DNA of 19,645 nt, taken from Streptosporangium amethystogenes (GTDB lineage: Bacteria; Actinomycetota; Actinomycetes; Streptosporangiales; Streptosporangiaceae). The position numbers were made by a program, and so were the translations under genes. The DNA lies in assembly GCF_000721075.1 (NCBI RefSeq), contig NZ_JOEQ01000060.1, positions 1 through 19,645 on the forward strand, given 5' to 3'. How positions within the stretch are numbered: position 1 is the first letter of the stretch; the number at the start of each line of letters is the position of its first letter. Positions 13,443 through 19,645 of the stretch are shown here, piece by piece. A model generated the notes under the pieces. It did not search any database. It worked only from the letters and a program-made list of their open reading frames with translations, and was not told where the DNA came from.

Positions 13443-14063
13443 ATGAGCGATGAGCGGCCCACGGGCGCCGACATGTACCGCTACCACCGACGTCTTCTTA
13501 AGGACAACTGGTTAGAGACGGCCATCTGCTGGACCGTCGTTGTCCCCGACAACGGCGAACCGCTCACGCTCGCCGAGATCGGGGAACGAGTGAGCGGCGG
13601 CGCGAACCATGAGATCCACGAGAAGGCACGCTTCGAGGACGACTACTCCGACGAGGCCGCCTGGGCGATGCTGGTGGGCCAATCCGGCCCGGTGACCGTG
13701 TTGTTCGAGTACAACGGCTGCCACGGCGTCTATCCGCCGACGCTTCCACGTCTCAGTGTCGGCGCCCGAGCCTACAGCGTCTACTGGAACGTGAACGCCA
13801 ACAACCGCGTCGCCTTCGCCGCCGATGGAGAGCTGCTCCTGATGGTCGATGCCATGTACCCGGAGGAGTGGGCGCAAGAGCCGAATCTGGCACGCTGGCC
13901 CGAATTGGCGGCCATGGCGCCGCACTTCAAATGGAGGAACGGGAAGAGCTGGCGAGCGGCGGCGCTGGCGACGATCGAGCTGACCACAGGAGCCAGGCTG
14001 AGCCTGGACTGGTTTGACCAGGAGCGCCCTTATCTCACTTCCCAATATCCTGCATCGGATTGA
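13443..14063 (+). CDS. DUF6461-like protein
   Basis: The frame is open from 13203, but the ATG at 13443 has GGAG nine bases upstream and starts beyond the tRNA terminator, giving 206 residues (MSDERPTGADMYRYHRRLLK...). The order of elements fits the DUF6461 family as I remember it: a CWTVV strand near the start, GPVTVLFEYNGCHGVYPPTL, YWNVNANNRVAFAADGELLL, and PEEWAQEPN before a helical end. No signal peptide or membrane helix. DUF6461 proteins are common accessory genes in actinomycetes and sometimes sit near toxin or immunity genes; the function is not established. The codon at 13512 is TTA, rare in such genomes and in streptomycetes decoded by the developmentally controlled bldA tRNA. It lies between the tRNA-Arg and the integrase remnant, where element cargo would be found. 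Confidence 0.78.
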   Translation: MSDERPTGADMYRYHRRLLKDNWLETAICWTVVVPDNGEPLTLAEIGERVSGGANHEIHEKARFEDDYSDEAAWAMLVGQSGPVTVLFEYNGCHGVYPPTLPRLSVGARAYSVYWNVNANNRVAFAADGELLLMVDAMYPEEWAQEPNLARWPELAAMAPHFKWRNGKSWRAAALATIELTTGARLSLDWFDQERPYLTSQYPASD

Positions 14064-14118
14064 GCAGAGGTGGGGCCAAGTGGGATCAGACCAGGCGTGG
14101 AAGAAGGCCCTCAGAGTC

Positions 14119-14191
14119 CTTGACAGACGTAGCCGGCCCAACCGTCCTTGTACGGGAAGACCGAGCCCTCACCGTTCGAGCGCTTGCCCAT
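14119..14191 (-). pseudogene. N-terminal remnant of a tyrosine integrase
   Basis: From ATG 14191 the frame reads MGKRSNGEGSVFPYKDGWAG then YVCQGL and stop. GEGSVFPYKDGWAGYV is the start of the arm-type DNA-binding domain of actinomycete integrases. Homology ends at a CTTGACAGAC word (14119-14128) and the catalytic domain is missing. The start codon shares one base with the stop of the excisionase gene (TGATG), the usual coupling in AICE modules. Confidence 0.82.
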
Positions 14192-14368
14192 CAGGCGGCC
14201 TTTCCACAGAGTCGGTTCACGTAGTCGTTCAGGGCGGATTCGGGGATTCGGCGGCAGCGCACGCCGACCACGATCGAGTCGAGTTCGCCGGAGCGGATGA
14301 GCTGGTAGAGCGTCCATCGGCTGACCTGGAGAGCGGTCATGGCCTGCGCGACGGTGAGCAACGCGGGA

Positions 14369-14376
<8 letters not shown>
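14191..14376 (-). CDS. xis: Excisionase / small helix-turn-helix protein
   Basis: A 61-residue winged-helix protein, LLTVAQAMTALQVSRWTLYQ, LIRSGELDSIVVGVRCRRIP, ESALNDYVNRL, as in MerR-like excisionases of AICEs. It bends attachment-site DNA and pushes the integrase toward excision. The ATG at 14376 lies within the last codons of the rep gene (8-base overlap) and its stop overlaps the integrase start, so rep, xis and int form one coupled operon. This reading frame is intact, but its partners are broken, so it is probably a relic. Confidence 0.85.
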
Positions 14377-14777
<401 letters not shown>

Positions 14778-14804
14778 GAGACAGAGCCGAAAGAGACAGA
14801 GCCG
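14778..14804 (+). repeat. 12-bp direct repeat at the edge of the element relic
   Basis: GAGACAGAGCCG occurs at 14778-14789 and 14793-14804, a 15-nt period, exactly where Rep homology ends. It is followed by CCGTTTTTG and the second CTTGACAGAC word (14811-14820). It could be a junction scar or part of the regulatory region of the peptidase gene. Confidence 0.55.
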
Positions 14805-14851
14805 TTTTTGCTTGACAGACCGGGCGCGGCAAGATGACCGATATATGTCTC

Positions 14852-14881
14852 TTGACCCTTACTTTACCTTTCTGGTACTAA
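14852..14881 (+). promoter_or_regulatory. Candidate promoter of the M28 peptidase gene
   Basis: TTGACC (14852-14857) and TACTAA (14876-14881) are spaced by 18 bp in a locally AT-rich patch, 86 nt before the chosen start codon. This fits a sigma-70/HrdB-type promoter. A better -35 match, TTGACA at 14812, has no -10 at a usable distance. Confidence 0.4.
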
Positions 14882-14967
14882 TCGCGAATCTTGTCCTCGC
14901 CCCCTGCGATCCAGAAGGTGGGGACGTCACGCGGACTTTCATGTCCGCCATGATCAGGAGGTTCTCC

Positions 14968-17226
14968 GTGAGGAGTTCGCTCAAACAACCTCGCCGGTTC
15001 AAACGACTTGCCGCCATCGGTGGCTTGGCGGTGGCGCTGTCCTTCGGGACCGTGTCGGCGGCCGCCGGCGGCGTCCAGGTTCAAGAGCCGTCCGGCCCAG
15101 GTCTGACGGCCGACGCGCCCATGGTGACGAGCGCACTGCTGCCGGACTATGACAGCGAGATCGTCGACCAGTTCAACTCGGCCAACTCCGTCAACCACAT
15201 CCGGCACCTCGCCGTGGACATCGGCCCGCGGCTGAACGGCACCCCGCAGGAGCGGGAGGGCGCGGAGTACATCGGCGGCATCCTGAAGTCCTACGGCTTC
15301 GAGGTGACCCTCCAGCAATGGGGCCCGGTCTCGACCAAGCGCGTCGCGAAGGTCACGTCCTCGAACGCAGACCTGCCCGGGGGACCGAACTGGCAGATGG
15401 CCGCTTCGACCAGCGGTAAGTTCACCGGCGACACCGGCGTGAAGGGGCAGGTCGTCGACGCCAAGACCGGCCAGTCCGCCGCCGAGTTCCCCGCAGACAC
15501 CGAGGGCAAGATCGTGCTGATGGACTACAGCACCACCGCCACGGTCCGGAACACCGCCGTGGTCAACGCGGTGAACCGCGGTGCGATCGCGGTCATCCTG
15601 GCTTACCCGACCGGCAACTCCGCGCCGCCGTCGTTCACTCTCACCACGCCCCAGCCGGAGATCCCGGTGATCGGCGGCGGCAGTGCGCACAGCACCTGGA
15701 TCAGGGGTCTCCTGGCCAAGGGGCCGCTGACGCTGACGATCGCGACGAACGAATACGCGACCCCGATGGGCACCAACGTCATCGGCATCCGGCACGCGGT
15801 CGGCGACCCGACCGGCACCACCGCGCCGATCGTCATGGTCGGCGCGCACATCGACTCGGTGCTGGGCGCGCCCGGCGCCCATGACGACGCCTCGGGCAAC
15901 GGCGTTTCTCTGGAGGTCGCCCGGGTGCTCAGCCAGTATCCGCTGGACAAGGAGCTGCGGATCGGCGGCTTCGGCGGCGAGGAGGGCGGCCTGCTCGGCG
16001 CGAAGGCGTACGTGAACACACTGACCGCGGCGGAGAGGGCGCGGTTCGTCGGCGAGTGGCAGATGGACATGGTCGGCACGCCGTACGAGCCGGCCCGGTT
16101 GTGGGCGCTGACCCCGAACGGCCAGTCGAACTACGTGGTCCAGGAGGCGTACAACGCGGCCGCACGCTTCGGGTTCGACGGACTGCGCAACTGCAGACTC
16201 GGGCAGAGCGACCACCAGGCGTTCTACGACGCGGGCATCCCGTCCTCGCTGTTCATCTGGCTCGACTACCGGCCGCCGACTCCGCCGGCCGTCTGCGGTC
16301 CGACCGGTGGGACGTACGTCACCGAGCCGCAGTACCACAAGCCGACGGACACGATGGACAACATCAGCCCCGAGCGGCTGCAGATCACCCTTGACGTCGT
16401 GGGCGGCGCGGTGGCGCACAACGCGCTGAACGCGGTGACGGTCTCCGCGCTCTCGGATGCCGGTCAGCCGCTGGCAGGGGCGCCGGTGCGGGCCGACTGC
16501 GGCAACGGCCTGCGGAACCTGGGTACTACCGGGGCGGACGGCCGGCTCAAGGCGGTGTTCCCACACGCCACATGCGACTTCGCCGTGACCGTCGAGGGCG
16601 CGGTGGCGACCGAGCGTGGCGTGTCGATCTCCGGTGACCAGACGGTGAAGGTGACCGTCGATCTCACCGAGCCGACGATCTCCCTCACCAGGCCCACCGG
16701 TGGCGCGGTCTACGCGCTCGGGACGGCCACGGCCGCGTCGTACCGGTGCGAGGACAACCTGTCCGGGGTTGTCACCTGCGTCGGCACGGTGCCCGATGGC
16801 AGCCCGCTCGACACCTCCACTGTCGGCTTCCACGAGTTCACCGTGAACGCCGCCGACCGCGCCGGCAACACCGCCAGCCAGAAGGTGACCTACCAGGTCG
16901 TCTACCCCTGGGACGCCTACTTCCCGGAGGAGATGAGCGGCAAGGCCGGCAGCGCCGTGCCGATCAAGTTCAGTCTCGGCGGTGACCACGGCACCGGCTT
17001 TTTCGCCCCCGGCTACCCGGCTTCTCAGCCGGTGACCTGCGACACCGGGAAGCCGACCGGCCCGGCAGAGCCGACCAAGAACCCGGGGAACTCGGGAATC
17101 AGCTACGGAGGCGGCCAGTACAACTACGTGTGGAAGACCGACAAGAGCTGGTCCGACACCTGCCGCCAGCTCGAGCTGAAGCTCGATGACGGCAGCAGCC
17201 ACTTCACCACCATCAGGTTGAAGTAG
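14968..17226 (+). CDS. Secreted M28-family zinc aminopeptidase with Ig-like and PxKF domains
   Basis: The frame is open from 14776, but GTG 14968 has AGGAGG six bases upstream (14956-14961) and opens a signal peptide: VRSSLKQPRRFKRLAAIGG then LAVALSFGTVSAAAG. The 752-residue product has an M28 catalytic domain. By family pattern the zinc ligands are His294 (GAHIDS), Asp306 (HDDASGNG), Glu339 (GGEEGG), Asp367 (QMDMVG) and His457 (QYHKPTDTMDN), and Glu338 is the general base. A PA domain is inserted (about 165-255, GKIVLMDYSTT). After the enzyme come a carboxypeptidase-regulatory-like domain (ADCGNGLRNLGTTGADGRL), an Ig-like domain with two cysteines, and a PxKF domain (GSAVPIKFSLGGDHG) to the end. 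It should remove N-terminal residues from peptides outside the cell; the C-terminal modules probably hold it to wall or substrate. Confidence 0.94.
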   Translation: MRSSLKQPRRFKRLAAIGGLAVALSFGTVSAAAGGVQVQEPSGPGLTADAPMVTSALLPDYDSEIVDQFNSANSVNHIRHLAVDIGPRLNGTPQEREGAEYIGGILKSYGFEVTLQQWGPVSTKRVAKVTSSNADLPGGPNWQMAASTSGKFTGDTGVKGQVVDAKTGQSAAEFPADTEGKIVLMDYSTTATVRNTAVVNAVNRGAIAVILAYPTGNSAPPSFTLTTPQPEIPVIGGGSAHSTWIRGLLAKGPLTLTIATNEYATPMGTNVIGIRHAVGDPTGTTAPIVMVGAHIDSVLGAPGAHDDASGNGVSLEVARVLSQYPLDKELRIGGFGGEEGGLLGAKAYVNTLTAAERARFVGEWQMDMVGTPYEPARLWALTPNGQSNYVVQEAYNAAARFGFDGLRNCRLGQSDHQAFYDAGIPSSLFIWLDYRPPTPPAVCGPTGGTYVTEPQYHKPTDTMDNISPERLQITLDVVGGAVAHNALNAVTVSALSDAGQPLAGAPVRADCGNGLRNLGTTGADGRLKAVFPHATCDFAVTVEGAVATERGVSISGDQTVKVTVDLTEPTISLTRPTGGAVYALGTATAASYRCEDNLSGVVTCVGTVPDGSPLDTSTVGFHEFTVNAADRAGNTASQKVTYQVVYPWDAYFPEEMSGKAGSAVPIKFSLGGDHGTGFFAPGYPASQPVTCDTGKPTGPAEPTKNPGNSGISYGGGQYNYVWKTDKSWSDTCRQLELKLDDGSSHFTTIRLK

Positions 17227-17239
17227 CCGCAACGCGATG

Positions 17240-17286
17240 CCCGGCCGGGGAGCGGAGTGAGAACCGGTCTCCGCTCCCCGGCCGGG
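17240..17286 (+). terminator. Terminator of the M28 peptidase gene
   Basis: CCCGGCCGGGGAGCGGA (17240-17256) pairs perfectly with 17270-17286 (17 bp, 13-nt loop), then TGTTCATTTT. It begins 14 nt after the stop codon. Confidence 0.88.
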
Positions 17287-17675
17287 TGTTCATTTTCGTA
17301 CACCCTCATCGGCGATCGGCTCTGGTCCGCAAACACTCCGTTCGCCGAGATGGCCTCCCATTTCCCATCACCTGTCACGGCGCTTCGGGCCTTGAAGCCG
17401 GACAGGCGCTGACCGCCGTGCGTCAGCGCATCACCCGTGAGCACCGCGGACGCCGGAGATTCTGCACAGCGAGCGCTGACCGAACGGTCGCGCCGTAGTG
17501 CGCCGGGAAGTGCCATACAGCAACACCGTCTTACGCGATCACATCCCACCGAACCGCATCTACCCTCTGACCAGCGCGTGAGCGCTCCGACCTGCGACCT
17601 GCCGTTGACTCGTAATGAAGTGCTCGGGGCGTAGATGCCGCTCCGGGGCTGTGGGGGATCTGTGTCGTTGTGCTT

Positions 17676-18164
17676 CTACCGTGTCGGCGTGAAGGACGAG
17701 ATGACCAGCCAGACGATAGCGGCTGCGACGTCCTGAGTCGCAAGAGCAAAATCGACTGCGACGCCTGTGGTGAGCTCGTGTTCATCCCCGCTGGTGACAA
17801 CCCACTCACCGACATCGGTGCATGGCGAGCTTGGCACAACTTCCTCGCCCAGGCTGGCCGCGCCGGCGGCCGACTCCTGCGTCGTTTCCACCGAAACCAC
17901 CGTCTTGACCTGTTCCTCAGTGGTAGCGCGATCAACACGATCGTGCGGGACCTCACCGTGCACGTCAGTATCCCCAGCGCCGAGCTTGTCGTCGCGTACT
18001 CGCTTCGCACTACGGGCGCGCCTCTGGCCTGCAGCACCCGAAAACCCGCCGCGGCGATCACCCAGCACAGCCGGTGGAGACTCAACTCTCTTGTCGTACT
18101 CCACTACATCCGGGCTGTAGACAGCCGTCGCGACAACCCCATACGCGGCGCCGGTCTGTGACAC
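17676..18164 (-). CDS. Doubtful 162-residue reading frame
   Basis: The minus frame starts at GTG 18164 without a ribosome site. The product is rich in Val, Thr, Glu and Ala with a loose repeat (DRVDRATTEEQVKTVVS, DVGEWVVTSGDEHELTTG, VAVDFALATQDVAAAI). This resembles the V-A-x-x repeats of some hypothetical actinobacterial proteins, possibly beta-helical. The opposite strand is open over nearly the same span (17670-18161) with an equally GC-rich third position, so only one, or neither, is real. No function can be given. Confidence 0.22.
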   Translation of the reverse strand: MSQTGAAYGVVATAVYSPDVVEYDKRVESPPAVLGDRRGGFSGAAGQRRARSAKRVRDDKLGAGDTDVHGEVPHDRVDRATTEEQVKTVVSVETTQESAAGAASLGEEVVPSSPCTDVGEWVVTSGDEHELTTGVAVDFALATQDVAAAIVWLVISSFTPTR

Positions 18165-18268
18165 TCAAGAGAAAAAGACACGCCACGGGAAGTGAACAGT
18201 GCAGCGCCCAGAGCGGATCGGCATATGAGCATCTAAAATCCACGAAGAGGACTACTTTGTGACTTGGA

Positions 18269-18308
18269 TCCGAATATGTGTTCGTCCGAATGTTTCGGAT
18301 ATCCGAAT
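18269..18308. repeat. Cluster of TCCGAAT motifs with a 14-bp palindrome
   Basis: TCCGAAT starts at 18269, 18285 and 18302 (16- and 17-nt steps). An inverted copy joins the last one to form TTCGGATATCCGAA (18294-18307). Four sites in 40 bp look like an operator or iteron group. No nearby gene with a clear promoter explains it. Confidence 0.6.
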
Positions 18309-18649
18309 AGAGAATAAAACTCGCATACAAAATCAGTATTGATCACAATTGCGTACGAGATGGGTGCCGCGCTTAACTAAGAAGAGTCCGCTGCTAGACA
18401 TCTGCCTCATCACCAAGCCAACGAACACCGACTGAAGACCTGCGGAGCAGACGCCCGGCGAGGCCGTACCCTGACCTACAGATCGTCAGCGTTGTGGTGG
18501 ATTGGTGAGGCCGTCTTCCGCCTCTGTCAGCATGAGAGATGTTACTAACGCGGATGCTAACGGCAGCTCTGGGCGACCATGGACGATGGTGGAATCCCCG
18601 CAGCCAGATGCCCCTTCTGAACAGGCATTTCTAACGTCCGTAGACGCCA

Positions 18650-18919
18650 GTGGACGATCTCGAACTGGCTACGGCTCAGCCTGGTACGCCCACCAGGGTT
18701 CGCCGTGAACTGTCTGAGGCCGTGACGATCGCCGACTCCGATATCACCGTGCGTGGCCGGGGCGATCGACTGTCGCGGGCCGACTTTGTCGGTCTTCGCC
18801 ACCGGATGAGGGGGTTGGTCGAGTGCGTCCCCAGGAGGAGATCGTCAGAACCCGGAAAGCCGAGCGGAGGCGTTGGGTGTTGGCTGATCATGGGGCGGAG
18901 GAGGTCTCATGCGAAGAAT
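18650..18919 (+). pseudogene. Small protein gene upstream of the lipoprotein, frameshifted
   Basis: One frame from GTG 18650 gives RVRRELSEAVTIADSDITV then RGRGDRLSRADFVGLRHRM and RGLVE. Just after this (about 18819) the plausible continuation moves to another frame: VRPQEEIVRTRKAERRRW and VLADHGAEEVS to a TGA at 18917-18919. Joined, they make about 90 residues, basic and helical. The joined gene would overlap the lipoprotein start (18909) by 11 bases, and its last codons carry the lipoprotein's ribosome site, which supports a once-coupled pair. It could instead be a sequencing error, or the two frames may not belong together. The start codon has no good ribosome site. Function unknown. Confidence 0.45.
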
Positions 18920-19645
18920 GATCGCGTACCTGTCCCTGGTGCTGCTCCTGTCCTCCTGCGGTGGGGTCTCTCAGGTCTTGCGCGGTGGGTCCCACGGCAC
19001 CTCGGTTGACGAGTTCGAGGATCGTGCCCGGGAGGTGGCGGAGCGCTGGCAGGGCTCGGCCGACGACCATGCCTGGCGCAAAGGGTTCGTCGCACTGGAA
19101 GTGCTGAACCCACAAGGATGGGCTCACGTGGGCCGGATCCCGGCCTGGGTGAACAGAAGCTCGCACAACGGCGCCTGGCGATTGGCCGCCAAGCTGCCCG
19201 AGGACTCCCTGGACCGCGCCGACGTGCGATGGCCGGACGGCGAGGTCTCGCAGGTGCCGCTCATCACAGCGGCGAGCGCGTACGCGGAGTTCAGCAAACC
19301 GGCCAACCTCATCGAAGAGGAGTGCCCGGCCAAGGGATGCCGCCCGCTCCGGGTGACCGGTGCCAGACTGGGCAAGGTCCCGCTGGAGACCAGCCGTGGC
19401 ACGATCCAAGTGCCCGCCTGGGTGTTCACCGTCGAGGGAGTCGAGCAGAAGAAGGTCCATGTGGCGGTCGACCCCTTGGCCGTCACCGCCCGTCCCGAGC
19501 GGGTGCAGGGGGACGTCGAAGAGGTGATGGCGTTCGATCTGGTCGCCGGCAAGCCGAACGAGCTGCTTCTCCGGTACGGCTACGGCGCCTGTGACACCAT
19601 TCACGGGGCACGCGTTTACGAGACCAACCGACTGGTGGTGGTCGA
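18909..19645 (+). CDS. Lipoprotein of unknown function, 3' end beyond the window
   Basis: ATG 18909 follows GGAGGAGG (18897-18904). The first residues, MRRMIAYLSLVLLLSSC, are a lipoprotein signal with a lipobox LSSC; the modified Cys17 would anchor the mature part to the outer face of the membrane. The frame stays open to the window end (245 codons). The mature domain begins with a charged helix (DEFEDRAREVAERWQGS) and continues as a mixed alpha/beta region including CPAKGCRPLRVTGARLG with two close cysteines, VPAWVFTVEGVEQKKVHVAV, and another Cys in YGYGACDTIHG. No family is recognised. It may be translationally coupled to the small frameshifted gene before it. Confidence 0.88.
   Translation, partial: MRRMIAYLSLVLLLSSCGGVSQVLRGGSHGTSVDEFEDRAREVAERWQGSADDHAWRKGFVALEVLNPQGWAHVGRIPAWVNRSSHNGAWRLAAKLPEDSLDRADVRWPDGEVSQVPLITAASAYAEFSKPANLIEEECPAKGCRPLRVTGARLGKVPLETSRGTIQVPAWVFTVEGVEQKKVHVAVDPLAVTARPERVQGDVEEVMAFDLVAGKPNELLLRYGYGACDTIHGARVYETNRLVVV

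Larger units (their letters stand above)
17287..18649. other. Long stretch without a convincing gene
   Basis: Frames here are short, overlap each other on both strands, and lack ribosome sites or recognisable domains. The exceptions are a weak candidate at 17676-18164 and the TCCGAAT cluster near 18269-18308. From about 18165 to 18380 the composition turns AT-richer than anything else on this side of the window. The stretch could be decayed DNA or a long regulatory gap. Confidence 0.5.

Noticed and set aside
14812..14817. TTGACA as -35 of the peptidase promoter
   Set aside because: No -10-like hexamer at 16-19 nt; the word is part of the CTTGACAGAC repeat seen also at 14119.
14878..17232. 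784-residue minus-strand frame opposite the M28 peptidase
   Set aside because: It is a shadow of a gene with clear signal peptide, zinc ligands, ribosome site and terminator; the product is Arg/Val/Gly-rich without motifs.

Overview
The window looks like chromosome from a high-GC filamentous actinomycete. Codon third positions are GC-rich, GTG starts are frequent, and it carries a LuxR-type two-component pair, a PxKF-tailed secreted peptidase and relics of integrative elements of the pSAM2/AICE kind. The style suggests Streptosporangiales or a streptomycete relative, but no marker settles the genus.

Positions 1-5650 are a graveyard of mobile DNA. There is the 3' half of a tRNA-Ser(GCT) with its terminator beside the C-terminal end of a tyrosine integrase. 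Two tRNA-Gly(CCC)-like attachment scars lie near 243-295 and 4603-4811. Two copies of an integrase-flank repeat, a multiply frameshifted IS701-type transposase and a decayed Ser/Thr kinase joined to a decayed ECF sigma factor are also present. Between the scars sit small orphan genes: a possible SUKH-like protein, an uncharacterised 209-residue protein, a truncated small protein, a four-helix membrane protein, and a lipoprotein split by a frameshift in a G6 run.

Positions 5650-8400 hold two tandem minus-strand genes for secreted proteins: a collagen-like Gly-Pro-Ala protein with cysteine clusters, and a short Arg-rich protein. They share a related signal-peptide region, the same GTG start context and a two-box upstream element with identical 29-nt spacing. 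They look like an old duplication of a promoter-leader-signal cassette joined to unrelated mature parts. This is the most interesting candidate for something undescribed.

Positions 8370-12650 are ordinary core-like DNA: a secreted phytase-like esterase, a divergent MaoC-type hydratase, a coupled NarL-type response regulator and histidine kinase, and a small membrane protein. Downstream are convergent remnants of a nitroreductase and an ArsR regulator.

Positions 13157-14820 hold an intact tRNA-Arg(ACG), a DUF6461-like gene with a rare TTA codon, and a relic rep-xis-int module of an AICE. Then comes a large secreted M28 zinc peptidase with C-terminal Ig-like and PxKF domains (14968-17226). The last stretch is mostly non-coding, with an AT-richer region carrying a cluster of TCCGAAT motifs. 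It ends in a lipoprotein gene that runs off the window and overlaps a frameshifted small gene.
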